A DNA stretch of 64,000 nucleotides from Croceicoccus sp. (lineage in GTDB: Bacteria > Pseudomonadota > Alphaproteobacteria > Sphingomonadales > Sphingomonadaceae). Shown in pieces: positions 1 through 9,657 of this stretch; position 1 is the first letter of the stretch; each line of letters begins with the position of its first letter. The translations under genes were made by a program, and so were the position numbers. Under the pieces are notes generated by a model. It was given only the letters and a program-made list of their open reading frames with translations. It had not been told where the DNA came from and made no database searches. The DNA lies in assembly GCA_002694745.1 (NCBI GenBank), contig NZMY01000053.1, positions 47,148-111,147 of the forward strand, in the 5' to 3' direction.

Positions 1-1636
1 CCTGGATGCCCGCGCGGAACGCGTTGGGCTCTTCCTTGAAGACCAGTTCGTATCCGCCCAGTTCGATGCCGCGCGTCGGGGCGGGGGCACCCGCGGTATA
101 GACCCGCTCGCGCAGGACGCTGGCCCAGTCATGCGGATAGACCGCGTTCAGATCGGCCACCAGCTGGTCGAAGCTGTAGGTCCGCTCGCCATAATCGCCG
201 TCCTGCGCCGCGAAGAAGCGGCGGGCGAAATCCTCCAGCGATTTGGCGCCATTGGTCTCGGTGCGGATCATCATGTCCGCCTCAAGCCAGATCAGTGCGC
301 CCTCGTTGTAATATTCCTCGCTGCGCGAGAAGGTGGTGTAGGGTTTAGGCTTGCGATTGGCGGTGATCGGATCGTGGGTGGTGTCGATCAGCGCTCGCCA
401 TTCGCGGCCCGGTTCGATCGTATAGCTGCCGGCCGCGTCGGCAATCTCGGCAAGCGTCATGTCCTTGGTGTTGATGCCCGAGCGGGCGGCCAGCGGCAGG
501 TCCCAGTACTGGGTCATGCCCTCGTACACCCACAGCAGGTCGTTGCGCATCGGCTGGCGGTAATCGGGCGTCCAGGTCAGCGCCGGGCGGCGATACTTGC
601 CGTTCCAGCTGTGCACCAGCTCATGCGGGATGACATCGACCGAAAAGCCGTATTTGTCGGGATACTGGCCGTCTTCCCAGCTTTTGAACGTGCCGGGGCT
701 GAGCGTGATCTCGGTCGAGCGGTGATGCTCGAGCCCGATGCCGCCCAGCTCGTCCGACAGCGCGATCAGGAACTCGTAATGATCGAAGGGGCGCGAGCCG
801 AACAATATATTCGCCTCGGTCATCATGGCGCTCATCGCTTCCTGCTCGCCCTCGGGCATGACGAGGTCTTCGGGATCGTGGGCGAAGGCCTCGATCGTGA
901 CGTCGTCGGCGATGGTCCAGCTCTTGTGGTGCTTGCCGGCAAAGATCGGGCTGTCGACCAGCGTCTGGTAATCGGTCTCGGCAAAGCTGACGACATTTCC
1001 CGCCTGCGTCTGCCCGTCGAGCGCGGTGGCGGTCGCCCAGCCTTCGGGCATGGTGACGCTGGGCTTCACGCGGATCTGGCGCACGTAATGGCCCGCGGGA
1101 TAAAGCGTCATCTGATTGAACTGCAGGTTCATCAGATCGTCGGTCATCACCACGCGCCCCTCGCTGCCGGTGACGGGCGAGGTATAGACGATCTCTGCCG
1201 TCACTTCGCGCGCGCCAGCGGGCAGAGCGATGTAAAAGGCATAGACCTCGACATTGTCGCGGGTCCACGGAACCGGCTTGCCGTCGACGAAGAAGCGCAG
1301 GCCGTTCAGCGCATCGATAGTGCCGTCGGGGCCGTGATGGCCGGGCAGCCATTCGGGATAGAGCAGCGTCAGCGTCTGGGTCCCCGGAGCGACGGGGATG
1401 ACCTGCTTCGTACGGAACACTCGGTGGGCAAGGTCGGTCGCGTCGACGTCGATCTGGATCGTGCCGGGATAAGGGGTGTCGACCGCATCGGGCACGCTGG
1501 GCGCGATCGGCATCGCGGTCGGCGCCGAGCGGACGGCCTGCGCATGGGCAGGCGCGATCGAGAGCGGAAGAACGCCGAGGAGCAGGGGGGCGGAGGCGAG
1601 CAGCGCGGCACGGGCGCGAAGGGTCTTGGTCGTCAT
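1..1636 (-). CDS. M61 family zinc metallopeptidase (glycyl-aminopeptidase type), C-terminus outside window
   Basis: Reads leftward from ATG 1636 and runs off the window edge, so the C-terminal part is missing; about 545 codons are visible. An N-terminal signal peptide ends near an AHA/QA cleavage site (about residue 29), so the enzyme should act in the periplasm or at the cell surface. A beta-rich N-terminal domain precedes the zinc site: HELVH at residues 338-342 (bases 611-625) followed by SWNGK, with the third ligand Glu at about residue 372 in VYEGMTQYW, as in M61 and the related M1 clan. Family members cleave N-terminal residues from peptides and often end in a PDZ domain, which here could lie beyond the edge. 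It is divergent from hisS with about 110 bp between the starts. Confidence 0.9.
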   Translation of the reverse strand, partial: MTTKTLRARAALLASAPLLLGVLPLSIAPAHAQAVRSAPTAMPIAPSVPDAVDTPYPGTIQIDVDATDLAHRVFRTKQVIPVAPGTQTLTLLYPEWLPGHHGPDGTIDALNGLRFFVDGKPVPWTRDNVEVYAFYIALPAGAREVTAEIVYTSPVTGSEGRVVMTDDLMNLQFNQMTLYPAGHYVRQIRVKPSVTMPEGWATATALDGQTQAGNVVSFAETDYQTLVDSPIFAGKHHKSWTIADDVTIEAFAHDPEDLVMPEGEQEAMSAMMTEANILFGSRPFDHYEFLIALSDELGGIGLEHHRSTEITLSPGTFKSWEDGQYPDKYGFSVDVIPHELVHSWNGKYRRPALTWTPDYRQPMRNDLLWVYEGMTQYWDLPLAARSGINTKDMTLAEIADAAGSYTIEPGREWRALIDTTHDPITANRKPKPYTTFSRSEEYYNEGALIWLEADMMIRTETNGAKSLEDFARRFFAAQDGDYGERTYSFDQLVADLNAVYPHDWASVLRERVYTAGAPAPTRGIELGGYELVFKEEPNAFRAGIQ

Positions 1637-1747
1637 GGCGTGCTGAATTGACGCTTCATCGTATCAAATGCAACCTTCATCGCATATCCGGGTCGCGGGC
1701 AGTTCGGCTTTTCACCGCCCCCGCTTGCCGCTAAGGGCGCAGCCATC

Positions 1748-2971
1748 ATGACCATTGAAATACCTCAGGCCATTCGCGGCACCCAGGACATCTTCGAGGA
1801 AGCCGAAAGCTTCGCCTTCGTCGTCGCCACGTTCGAGCGGCTGAGGCGGCTGTACCGGTTCCGCCGCGTCGAGATGCCGGTGTTCGAAAAGACGCCCGTC
1901 TTTTCGCGCTCGCTGGGCGAGACGACCGATGTCGTGTCGAAGGAGATGTATTCGTTCGAGGATCGCGGCGGCGAATCGCTGACCTTGCGGCCCGAATTCA
2001 CCGCCGGGATCGCGCGCGCCTATCTGACCAATGGGTGGAAGCAGTACGCGCCGGTCCGGCTGGCGACCCACGGGCCGCTGTTTCGCTACGAACGCCCGCA
2101 AAAGGGTCGCTACCGCCAGTTCCACCAGATCGATGCCGAGATCATCGGCGCGGCGGAACCGCAGGCAGATGTCGAACTGCTGGCCTTTGCCGACCAGTTG
2201 CTAAAGGAATTGGGCATCGCCGACGGCGTGACGCTGCAGCTCAACACCTTGGGCGATGCCGACAGCCGCGATGCATGGCGCGCCGCGCTGGTCGAGTATT
2301 TCGAGGCGCACCGCGCGGATTTGTCCGAGGATTCGCAGGACCGGCTGCAGCGCAATCCGCTGCGCATCCTCGATTCCAAGGATCCGCGCGACAAGGCCTT
2401 CGTTGCCGACGCGCCCCGGATCGACGACTATCTGTCGGGCGAGGCGCAGGATTTCTTCGGCGCCGTTACCAGCGGACTGGATGCGGCGGGCGTGGCGTGG
2501 ACGCGCGCGGCCTCGCTGGTGCGCGGGCTGGATTATTACCGCCACACCGCGTTCGAATTCGTGACCGACCGGCTGGGCGCACAGGGCACCGTGCTGGGCG
2601 GCGGCCGCTATGACGGTCTGATGGAAGCCTTGGGCGGTCCGCCGACCCCGGCGGTCGGCTGGGCCGCGGGTATTGAGCGGCTGGCGATGCTGGTGGGCGA
2701 GCGGGACACGGACGCCGTCGCCGACGCCATCGTGGTGGCCGAGGACGATGCCGCGATTCCCGATGCGACCGCCGCGATCGGCAGGCTGCGCCGCGCCGGC
2801 ATTTCGGCGGAGATGATGGCCAGTGGCAGCCCCCGCAAGCGCTTCGACAAGGCGGTGAAGATCGGAGCCGAGGCCATCGTCGCTTTCGCCTTGCGCGAGG
2901 GCGAGGTGGCCCGCCGCATTCGGGCGGAAGGCGATGTGACCGCGCTCATCGAACAGGCGCTGGCGGACTGA
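1748..2971 (+). CDS. hisS: Histidyl-tRNA synthetase
   Basis: Charges tRNA-His with histidine in the cytoplasm. The 407-residue product has the class II core: motif 2 region with [15 protein letters not shown], the histidine-binding [13 protein letters not shown] segment, LGGGRYDGL, and a C-terminal anticodon-binding domain (about residues 310-407). The length fits the short bacterial HisRS form. It starts the plus-strand translation cluster; prfA begins 7 bp after its stop, so the two are probably co-transcribed. Confidence 0.97.
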   Translation: MTIEIPQAIRGTQDIFEEAESFAFVVATFERLRRLYRFRRVEMPVFEKTPVFSRSLGETTDVVSKEMYSFEDRGGESLTLRPEFTAGIARAYLTNGWKQYAPVRLATHGPLFRYERPQKGRYRQFHQIDAEIIGAAEPQADVELLAFADQLLKELGIADGVTLQLNTLGDADSRDAWRAALVEYFEAHRADLSEDSQDRLQRNPLRILDSKDPRDKAFVADAPRIDDYLSGEAQDFFGAVTSGLDAAGVAWTRAASLVRGLDYYRHTAFEFVTDRLGAQGTVLGGGRYDGLMEALGGPPTPAVGWAAGIERLAMLVGERDTDAVADAIVVAEDDAAIPDATAAIGRLRRAGISAEMMASGSPRKRFDKAVKIGAEAIVAFALREGEVARRIRAEGDVTALIEQALAD

Positions 2972-2978
2972 TCTGCCC

Positions 2979-4046
2979 ATGAACGTCTCCGACGAACGCC
3001 TGTCCCAGATCGCACAGCGCTTTGCCGAGCTTGAGGCGCGGCTCGCGTCCGGCACGCTGGAGGGCGGGGCCTTCGTGACCGCCAGCCGCGATTACGCCGA
3101 GCTGGAGCCCGTCGCGCGCGAGGCGGCGGACGTGGCGGCGATGCGCGCCGAACTCGCCGAACTGCGCGGCATGCTGTCCGACCCCGAGATGAAGGCGATG
3201 GCCGCCGACGATATCGATCGGATCGAGCGCCAACTGCCCGGTGCCGAGGCGAAGCTGGCGGTCGCGCTGCTGCCGCGCGATGCCGCCGACAGCCGTCCCG
3301 CCATGCTGGAAATTCGCGCGGGGACCGGCGGGGACGAGGCCGCCCTGTTCGCCGCCGACTTGTTCCGCATGTACGAACGTTTTGCGGCGGAACAGGGCTG
3401 GAAGGTCGAGACGATCAGCGCGAACGCCAGCGACATCGGCGGCTTCAAGGAAGTGGTCGCCAATGTCAGCGGGCAGGGGGTGTTCGCCAAGCTGAAGTTT
3501 GAAAGCGGCGTGCACCGCGTCCAGCGCGTGCCCGTCACCGAAAGCGGCGGGCGCATCCACACCAGCGCCGCCACCGTCGCCGTGCTGCCCGAACCGGACG
3601 AGGTCGATGTGCAGATCGATCCGGGCGACCTCAAGATCGACATCTACCGCGCCAGCGGCGCGGGCGGCCAGCACGTCAACACCACCGATTCGGCGGTGCG
3701 CATCACGCATCTGCCCAGCGGGCTCGTCGTCACCCAGCAGGACGAGCGCAGCCAGCACAAGAACCGCGCCAAGGCGATGCAGGTGCTGCGCGCCCGTCTG
3801 TACGAGAAGATGCGCGAGGAAGCCCACGGCGAGGAAGCCGAGGCGCGCAAGGCGATGGTCGGCAGCGGCGACCGGTCCGAACGCATCCGTACCTATAATT
3901 TTCCGCAGGGCCGCGTGACCGACCACCGCATCGGCCTCACGCTGCACAAGCTTCCCGAGGTGCTGGAAGGTCCCGGTCTGGGCGAACTGGTCGATGCGCT
4001 GATTGCCGAGGATCAGGCCAAGCGCCTCGCTGCCCAGAATGGCTGA
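2979..4046 (+). CDS. prfA: Peptide chain release factor 1
   Basis: Recognises UAA and UAG stop codons and triggers peptide release on the ribosome. The 355-residue product carries the universal GGQ motif at residues 229-231 and a PVT tripeptide at 185-187. PxT is the RF1-type stop-codon reader; RF2 has SPF. The GGQ glutamine is the target of the methyltransferase encoded immediately downstream (prmC starts 3 bp after this stop), a classic functional pairing. Confidence 0.97.
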   Translation: MNVSDERLSQIAQRFAELEARLASGTLEGGAFVTASRDYAELEPVAREAADVAAMRAELAELRGMLSDPEMKAMAADDIDRIERQLPGAEAKLAVALLPRDAADSRPAMLEIRAGTGGDEAALFAADLFRMYERFAAEQGWKVETISANASDIGGFKEVVANVSGQGVFAKLKFESGVHRVQRVPVTESGGRIHTSAATVAVLPEPDEVDVQIDPGDLKIDIYRASGAGGQHVNTTDSAVRITHLPSGLVVTQQDERSQHKNRAKAMQVLRARLYEKMREEAHGEEAEARKAMVGSGDRSERIRTYNFPQGRVTDHRIGLTLHKLPEVLEGPGLGELVDALIAEDQAKRLAAQNG

Positions 4047-4049
4047 TGG

Positions 4050-4913
4050 ATGACCGTGCCTGAAACCGTGTCGTCCGCGCTTCGCGATGCGGCGCTGGCG
4101 CTCTCCGGCGTGACCCCCGCGCCCCGGCTGGAAGCGGAATGGCTGATGGCCCACGCGCTGGGCTGTTCGCGCTCCAATCTCTTGCTGCGGCACATGGGTG
4201 ACCCCGCTCCGACCGGTTTTGCGCCGCTTCTGGCGCGGCGCGCGGCGGGAGAGCCGATTGCCCACGTGACGGGCAAGACCGAGTTCTATGGGCTGCGTTT
4301 GCGGGTCACCCGCGACGTGCTGGTCCCCCGGTCGGACACCGAATTGCTGGTCGATCTTGCGCGCCAGCATTTCGCGGACCATCCGCCGAAGCGGATCCTC
4401 GATTGCGGCACGGGGTCGGGCGCCATGCTGCTGGCGGCGTTGTCAGTCTGGCCGAATGCGCAAGGGACCGGATTGGAGCGCAGCGCCCCTGCGCTGGACA
4501 TCGCGAAGACGAACGCGACTGACTTGGGCATCGGTGACCGTGCCGATATGCGGGCTGGCGACTGGACTGTGCCCGACTGGTCGGACGGGCTGGGTCAATT
4601 CGATCTCGTGCTGTCCAATCCGCCCTATGTCGCAACGCACGACCCGGACCTCGCCGCCGATGTCGCAGCCAGCGATCCGCACGAGGCATTGTTCGCAGGC
4701 GAGGACGGGCTGGCCGATTATCGTATCCTGATCCCGGCATTGCCCCGGCTGCTTGCTCCGCGCGGGCTGGCGATCTTCGAGATCGGATCCCGGCAGGCAC
4801 CCGCTGTCATGGCGATGGCGCGCGAATCGGGCCTTCGGGCGACAGCGCATGACGACCTTGCCCACCGCCCACGCGCTGTAGCGATGTGGCACGAAACCGG
4901 TGATGACCGGTAA
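4050..4913 (+). CDS. prmC: Release factor glutamine N5-methyltransferase
   Basis: Methylates the glutamine of the GGQ motif in release factors using S-adenosylmethionine. The 287-residue protein has an N-terminal helical substrate-binding domain, the SAM-binding motif DCGTGSG at residues 118-124, and the catalytic NPPY at 190-193, the signature of N5-glutamine methyltransferases. It lies directly behind its substrate gene prfA. SAM is supplied by metK, encoded three genes downstream. Confidence 0.96.
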   Translation: MTVPETVSSALRDAALALSGVTPAPRLEAEWLMAHALGCSRSNLLLRHMGDPAPTGFAPLLARRAAGEPIAHVTGKTEFYGLRLRVTRDVLVPRSDTELLVDLARQHFADHPPKRILDCGTGSGAMLLAALSVWPNAQGTGLERSAPALDIAKTNATDLGIGDRADMRAGDWTVPDWSDGLGQFDLVLSNPPYVATHDPDLAADVAASDPHEALFAGEDGLADYRILIPALPRLLAPRGLAIFEIGSRQAPAVMAMARESGLRATAHDDLAHRPRAVAMWHETGDDR

Positions 4914-5181
4914 AAAGACTTGGCACTGGCAGGTTTTGTCGATAGTCCTGCCTGTGACGAGCGATCGGAGGTAGTCCCATCGCTTTTCACTCCTCTTTAT
5001 CTGTGAGCCCGCGTCCGCAAGAAGGCGGGCCCGGCAAGACGGAGAGGGCGGCTTACGCTCTTGTTGGCGTTTGCCGCTGAAAGAGGGGGCATTCCCGGTG
5101 CATTAGGCCCCGGGTTTTCCGGCTGAGTTAGCGACGCGAGCGGTGCTAACCGCAGCGCGCCGGACAGAGGAAACAACTCAA
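4914..5181 (+). other. 268-bp gene-free stretch, candidate structured leader of the DUF4167 gene
   Basis: I see no coding frame here that is supported by a ribosome binding site. Two short inverted repeats can be seen: GCCCGC/GCGGGC around 5018-5041, and CCCGG/CCGGG at 5094-5114 followed by four T, which looks like a weak attenuator or terminator. The length is unusual for this compact plus-strand run, where other spacers are 3-75 bp. It could hold a promoter, a 5' leader RNA, or both. It does not match any riboswitch class I recognise. Confidence 0.35.
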
Positions 5182-5826
5182 TTGAACAGCAATCGTGGCA
5201 ATAATCGCCGCCGTGGCCGCAGCAATAATCGGTCGCAGGGTGGCGGACAGCATATGAACCGGATCGACAGCCGGGCACGCGGCAACGCGCCGCAGCTGCT
5301 CGACAAGTATAAAAAGCTTGCCGAGGAAGCTTCGCGTAACGGCGATCGTGTCCAGGCCGAATATTACCTGCAGTTCGCAGACCATTATTTCCGCGTGATC
5401 GCCGACGGGAAGACCCGTCAGGACGAGCAGCGGCAGCGGCGTGATGACAATCGAGACAGCCGCGATTCGGATGACGATTCGAACGAGGACGAGAGCGACA
5501 ACCGCGGCAATGAAACCGCGAACGAGCGTGAGCCGCGCTCGCGCCGTGAAAGCTCGTGCGACGACAATCCTTTCGTTCGCGACAACCGCCAGCGCCGCTC
5601 GCGCCGTTCGCGCGACGAGGAGCAATCCTCCGATGGCGACGAGACCGAGGGTTCGGTGAAGAACAGCGGCGGTCTCGATCCGCAGGCGCTTCCCCCTGCG
5701 ATCGGCGACACCGGTGCGGCAGAGGCCGCGCCCGAAAAGCCCAAGCGCACCCGCCGTCCGCGCAAGCCCAAGGCGGAGGAATCCGAGAGCGGCGACAGCG
5801 ACATGCAGCAGGCCGTCAACGGCTGA
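5182..5826 (+). CDS. DUF4167 family protein, basic N-terminus and low-complexity tail
   Basis: The conserved part (about residues 1-75) has an Asn/Arg/Gly-rich start and the block GNAPQLLDKYKKLAEEA ... AEYYLQFADHYFRVI that defines DUF4167. The remaining 140 residues are highly charged (Arg/Asp/Ser/Glu) and presumably disordered. I chose the TTG at 5182 because AGAGGAAA lies about 10 bases upstream and the protein then starts MNSNRGNNRRR as in relatives; an upstream GTG at 5143 would add 13 unconserved residues. The function is unknown. The Arg-rich tails suggest RNA or nucleic-acid binding, which is inference. The gene often sits behind prmC in alphaproteobacteria. Confidence 0.85.
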   Translation: MNSNRGNNRRRGRSNNRSQGGGQHMNRIDSRARGNAPQLLDKYKKLAEEASRNGDRVQAEYYLQFADHYFRVIADGKTRQDEQRQRRDDNRDSRDSDDDSNEDESDNRGNETANEREPRSRRESSCDDNPFVRDNRQRRSRRSRDEEQSSDGDETEGSVKNSGGLDPQALPPAIGDTGAAEAAPEKPKRTRRPRKPKAEESESGDSDMQQAVNG

Positions 5827-5847
5827 ATTTAGCGAGCGGGTCCGGCG

Positions 5848-7482
5848 ATGCAAACGGCGAAAGCCATAGCCGTGCCCGCGCGCCTGATGCCTGTCGTCGA
5901 CGCGCGATGGTTCCGGCCGGCTGCGGCATTATTGTGCGGCGTTGCGGCGGCAACCGGTTTCGTGCCGCTGGGTTGGTGGCCTCTGTGCCTCGCCGCGCTG
6001 GCGGGCCTGACGGCCCTCGGCTTTTCGGCCACTTCGGCAGGCAGCGCGTTTCGCAGCGGATGGTTCTTCGGGGTCGGGCATTTCACGCTTGGCCTGAACT
6101 GGATTGCCACCGCCTTTACCTATCAGGCGGCCATGCCCGGTTGGCTCGGCTGGGTCGGCGTTTTCCTGCTTTCGCTTTTCCTGGCGATCTATCCCGGTCT
6201 TGCAGTCCTGGCCGCATGGGCGGTCACGCTGCACGGGCGAGCGCCAGAGGATCGATCGCCCGCCGCGTTCCTGCTTGCCTTTGCGGCCTTGTGGATCGGG
6301 TGCGAGTTCCTGCGGGCGACGATATTCACGGGCTTTGCCTGGAATCCGCTGGCAGCGGTCACGCTGGGCGGCTTTGACCGTCCGGGCCTTGCGGTCCTCT
6401 CCCAATTCCTTGGAACCTATGCGCTTTCGGGCCTTGTTGTCCTGATGGCGGGCTGCTGGTGGCTAGCCGTCAGGTGGAGTGAGCGCCGGATAGCATCCCT
6501 GCTGCTCATCGTGCTTCCCGCCTCCTTGATGCTGGCTCCATGGCCCGTGGTCGGCCAGCGGGCAGGCGACCTGCCTTTCCACCTCGTCCAGCCCGACATC
6601 CGGCAGGAAGTGCTGAACGAGCCGCAATTTTACGAGCGCAATTTCGTCAAGACGATCCAGCTGTCCGGCATGCCGGCCGAAGAGGCCGAGACCCGGCTGG
6701 TGATCTGGCCGGAATCGGGCGTCCCCGATTTCCTGCAGCCCGGCTATCCCGACCGTTATTACCGGCAGGCTACCTTTGCCGCCGACCCTGAAATTGCCCG
6801 CGCGCGGATCGCGAATTTGCTGGGGCCGGGCTCGCTGCTTTTGACGGGAACAATCGACCTCGTGATCCCGCCGGGCGGGGACCGCGCGACCGGCGCCGAG
6901 AATGTGGTGACCGCGATTGCACCCGATGGCGATATCGTCGGCAGCTATGCCAAGGCGCATCTGGTGCCTTTCGGCGAATATCTCCCGCTTCGCGCATTGC
7001 TGGAACCGCTGGGTTTCACGCGGCTGGTGCCGGGCACGCTCGATTTTCGGGCCGGGCCGGGTGCGCGCACCCTCGATCTGGGGCGATGGGGCAAGGCGGG
7101 CATCCAGATCTGCTATGAAATCGTCTTTTCGGGCGAGGTCGTCGATCCCGCCAACCGCCCCGATTACATCATGAACCCGTCGAACGATGGCTGGTTCGGC
7201 GCATGGGGCCCGCCCCAGCATCTGGCGCAGGCGCGGCTGCGCGCTATCGAGGAAGGCCTTCCCGTGCTCCGTGCCACCACCACCGGTATCAGCGCCGTGA
7301 TCGACGCGGGCGGCGTGGTTCGCGCCCATGTTCCGCGCCATGTCGCGGCGTCGATCGAAGGAAACGTGCCGCCTGCGCTGGCACCCACGCCGTTCGCGCG
7401 AATGGGCATTTGGCTCTCTCTGGCGTGGGGCGCATTGCTGTTCGCAATTGCGCTAGTTGCGTTGCGGCGGCGCGGGGGTTAA
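5848..7482 (+). CDS. lnt: Apolipoprotein N-acyltransferase
   Basis: Adds the third acyl chain to the N-terminal cysteine of lipoproteins in the inner membrane, the last step of lipoprotein maturation. The 544-residue protein has a hydrophobic N-terminal half with about six membrane segments, then a periplasmic nitrilase-fold domain. The catalytic triad is visible as Glu289 (WPESG), Lys369 (SYAKAHLVPFGEYLP) and Cys422 (ICYEIVF), matching E. coli E267-K335-C387. A final membrane helix precedes an RRR end. Several predicted lipoproteins in this window would be substrates. Confidence 0.96.
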   Translation: MQTAKAIAVPARLMPVVDARWFRPAAALLCGVAAATGFVPLGWWPLCLAALAGLTALGFSATSAGSAFRSGWFFGVGHFTLGLNWIATAFTYQAAMPGWLGWVGVFLLSLFLAIYPGLAVLAAWAVTLHGRAPEDRSPAAFLLAFAALWIGCEFLRATIFTGFAWNPLAAVTLGGFDRPGLAVLSQFLGTYALSGLVVLMAGCWWLAVRWSERRIASLLLIVLPASLMLAPWPVVGQRAGDLPFHLVQPDIRQEVLNEPQFYERNFVKTIQLSGMPAEEAETRLVIWPESGVPDFLQPGYPDRYYRQATFAADPEIARARIANLLGPGSLLLTGTIDLVIPPGGDRATGAENVVTAIAPDGDIVGSYAKAHLVPFGEYLPLRALLEPLGFTRLVPGTLDFRAGPGARTLDLGRWGKAGIQICYEIVFSGEVVDPANRPDYIMNPSNDGWFGAWGPPQHLAQARLRAIEEGLPVLRATTTGISAVIDAGGVVRAHVPRHVAASIEGNVPPALAPTPFARMGIWLSLAWGALLFAIALVALRRRGG

Positions 7483-7488
7483 TGACGA

Positions 7489-7506
7489 TATAAAGAACTC
7501 TTTATA
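7489..7506. promoter_or_regulatory. Palindrome upstream of metK, candidate SahR-type operator
   Basis: The sequence TATAAAG-AACT-CTTTATA is a perfect inverted repeat with 7-bp arms and a 4-bp spacer, in the 66-bp gap between lnt and metK and 43 bp before the metK start. AT-rich palindromes of this general form are known operators of the ArsR-family, SAH-responsive repressor SahR, which controls methionine-cycle genes in Proteobacteria. The assignment to SahR is inference from position and symmetry; no sahR gene lies in this window. Confidence 0.55.
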
Positions 7507-7548
7507 CGTGCATCCGGGCCGCCGGCCCCCAAGATACCGGGATACTCC

Positions 7549-8808
7549 ATGCGTCAGAATTTCCTCTTCACTTCGGAAAGCGTCTCCGAGGGTCACCCCG
7601 ACAAGGTGTCGGACCAAATTTCCGATGCCATCGTCGACCTCATGCTCGCCAAGGATCCCGAGGCGCGCGTGGCGTGCGAAACCATGACGACGACCCAGCG
7701 CGTGGTGCTGTCGGGCGAAATCCGCTGCAAGCCGATGTACGACAAGGACCGCGACGAGTGGAAGTTCAACAATTACTGGGCCCCCGGCGCGCGTGACGAG
7801 ATCGAGGCGGCGGTGCGCCGCACGGTGCGCGAGATCGGCTATGAGCAGGCCGGTTTCCACTGGGAAACGCTGACCTTCGAAAATCACCTGCATGGCCAGT
7901 CGGCCGAAATCGCCCAGGGCGTCGACGCGGACGAGGCGAGCAACAAGGATGAAGGCGCGGGCGACCAGGGCATCATGTTCGGCTTTGCCTGCGACGAGAC
8001 TCCCGACCTGATGCCCGCGACGCTGGATTACAGCCACAAGATTCTGCAGCGCCTTGCCGAGGACCGCAAATCGGGCGCGGCGCCGTTTCTGGAGCCCGAC
8101 GCCAAGAGCCAGGTGACCCTGCGGTTCGAGGATGGCAAGCCTGCCGCCTGCACCGCGATCGTCGTGTCGACCCAGCACAAGCCCGGCTATCACACCGGCG
8201 ATAAGGAAGCCGAACTCAAGGCCTATGTGCGCCGCATCGTGGCCGATATTCTGCCGCATAATTTGCTGTCGGACGAAACGGTCTATCACATCAATCCGAC
8301 AGGCGCGTTCGAGATCGGCGGACCCGATGGCGACGCCGGCCTGACTGGCCGCAAGATCATCGTCGACACCTATGGCGGCGCGGCTCCGCACGGCGGCGGC
8401 GCATTCAGCGGCAAGGATCCGACCAAGGTCGACCGCTCCGCAGCCTATATCGCGCGCTATCTTGCCAAGAATATCGTCGCGGCTGGCCTTGCACGGCGCT
8501 GCACGATCCAGCTGTCCTATGCCATCGGCGTGGCGCATCCGCTGTCGATCTATGTCGACACGCACGGCACTTGCGCCGACGGCATCAGCGATGCGGCACT
8601 GGAAGATGCGATCCGCAGCATCGAATCGCTGGGCGGTCTGACGCCGCGCGCGATTCGCACCCGTTTGCAGCTCAACCGCCCGATCTATCGCTCGTCGGCG
8701 GCCTATGGCCATTTCGGCCGGACCGCTGCGGACGGCATGTTCCCGTGGGAACAGACCGATCTGGTCGAAGAGCTGAAGCAGGCGCTGGCCGTTCCCGTAA
8801 CCGCCTGA
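7549..8808 (+). CDS. metK: S-adenosylmethionine synthetase
   Basis: Makes S-adenosylmethionine from methionine and ATP. The 419-residue product starts with the family signature [19 protein letters not shown], contains [12 protein letters not shown] (ATP/methionine site) and the Gly-rich [19 protein letters not shown] loop. It carries the alphaproteobacterial-type insertion around residues 60-110. A palindrome in the short leader suggests transcriptional control, and I found no SAM riboswitch there. The product supplies prmC and other methyltransferases. Confidence 0.97.
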   Translation: MRQNFLFTSESVSEGHPDKVSDQISDAIVDLMLAKDPEARVACETMTTTQRVVLSGEIRCKPMYDKDRDEWKFNNYWAPGARDEIEAAVRRTVREIGYEQAGFHWETLTFENHLHGQSAEIAQGVDADEASNKDEGAGDQGIMFGFACDETPDLMPATLDYSHKILQRLAEDRKSGAAPFLEPDAKSQVTLRFEDGKPAACTAIVVSTQHKPGYHTGDKEAELKAYVRRIVADILPHNLLSDETVYHINPTGAFEIGGPDGDAGLTGRKIIVDTYGGAAPHGGGAFSGKDPTKVDRSAAYIARYLAKNIVAAGLARRCTIQLSYAIGVAHPLSIYVDTHGTCADGISDAALEDAIRSIESLGGLTPRAIRTRLQLNRPIYRSSAAYGHFGRTAADGMFPWEQTDLVEELKQALAVPVTA

Positions 8809-8884
8809 GCGGCGCCAGCTTTTATTTTCCTACTTTTGCCGGAACGGGCAGCAGGGCGGTTTTCCAGAACAGGAGCCGTCCTTC

Positions 8885-9616
8885 ATGCCCGTTCCCGCTC
8901 AAACCGCCCCCGCCGCGCCCTACGATCCCGCCGCGCCCGATCTTACCCCGCGCATCGTCGCCGAGCTGATCGCGCATGAGGGGATCGTCGGCGAAGCCTA
9001 TCGCGATTCGGTCGGCGTCTGGACCTGGAGCGTCGGGCTGACCGACGCCTCGGGCCACAAGGTCGAACGCTACCGGGATAATCCGCAGTCCCTGTCGCAT
9101 TGCATGGCGGTGTTCATCTGGGCCCTGCGCCGCAATTATCTGCCGCCCGTAATTGCAGCGTTCGGCGACCGTCCGGTGGCCGAGCGTGAACTTGCCGCCG
9201 CACTGTCATTCCACTGGAACACGGGCGGCATAGCACGCGCGGAATGGATGCGACTGGCGGTGGCGGGGGATCGGGAACGGGCGCGGGCGGCCATGCTCAA
9301 CTGGGCCAAACCCGCCTCTCTGCTGGGCAGGCGCCGCAAGGAACAGTCGCTGTTCTTCGACGGAGTGTGGAGCAATGATGGTACGGCGCTGGTCTATGGC
9401 GTGGCGAAACCTTCCTACCGGCCCATCGGCGGACGGCGCGTCGCGATCGACTTGCTGCTGGGAGATATCCTCGCACCGGCAGCCGATACCATTGCCGACC
9501 CGGTTCGGGCTGAGCCGGAACCCGCAGAGAGCCCGGTACCGACCGACGCGCCGGGCTCAATTTGCAAGGCCGAACAGCAGACGGGTTGGCTGCGCCGGAT
9601 CCTCGGCATCGGTTGA
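8885..9616 (+). CDS. GH24 (T4-type) lysozyme-like muramidase
   Basis: Predicted to cleave peptidoglycan between MurNAc and GlcNAc. Residues 25-60 carry the GH24 signature EG-8-YRDSVGVWT, with the catalytic triad Glu32, Asp41 and Thr47 at exactly the T4 lysozyme spacing (E11-D20-T26). The domain continues to about residue 180. The last 60 residues are Pro/Glu/Ala-rich and end in a basic WLRRILGIG segment. There is no signal peptide or holin neighbour and no phage gene nearby, so this is either a domesticated endolysin or a housekeeping muramidase. AGGAG lies 9 bp before the start. Confidence 0.85.
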   Translation: MPVPAQTAPAAPYDPAAPDLTPRIVAELIAHEGIVGEAYRDSVGVWTWSVGLTDASGHKVERYRDNPQSLSHCMAVFIWALRRNYLPPVIAAFGDRPVAERELAAALSFHWNTGGIARAEWMRLAVAGDRERARAAMLNWAKPASLLGRRRKEQSLFFDGVWSNDGTALVYGVAKPSYRPIGGRRVAIDLLLGDILAPAADTIADPVRAEPEPAESPVPTDAPGSICKAEQQTGWLRRILGIG

Positions 9617-9657
9617 CGATCTTCGCGCCGCCATCCGATGCGGCTAGAGACGACGCT

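Noticed and set aside
131..1651. Long open frame (about 500 codons) on the plus strand
   Set aside because: It lies opposite the M61 peptidase, which has a signal peptide and an intact zinc site; the antisense translation is Arg/Gly/Ala-rich with no recognisable domain, as is usual opposite GC-rich genes.
7483..7548. SAM riboswitch upstream of metK
   Set aside because: The 66-bp spacer is too short and shows none of the conserved cores of SAM-I, SAM-II/V or SAM/SAH riboswitches; the only structure is the DNA palindrome at 7489-7506.
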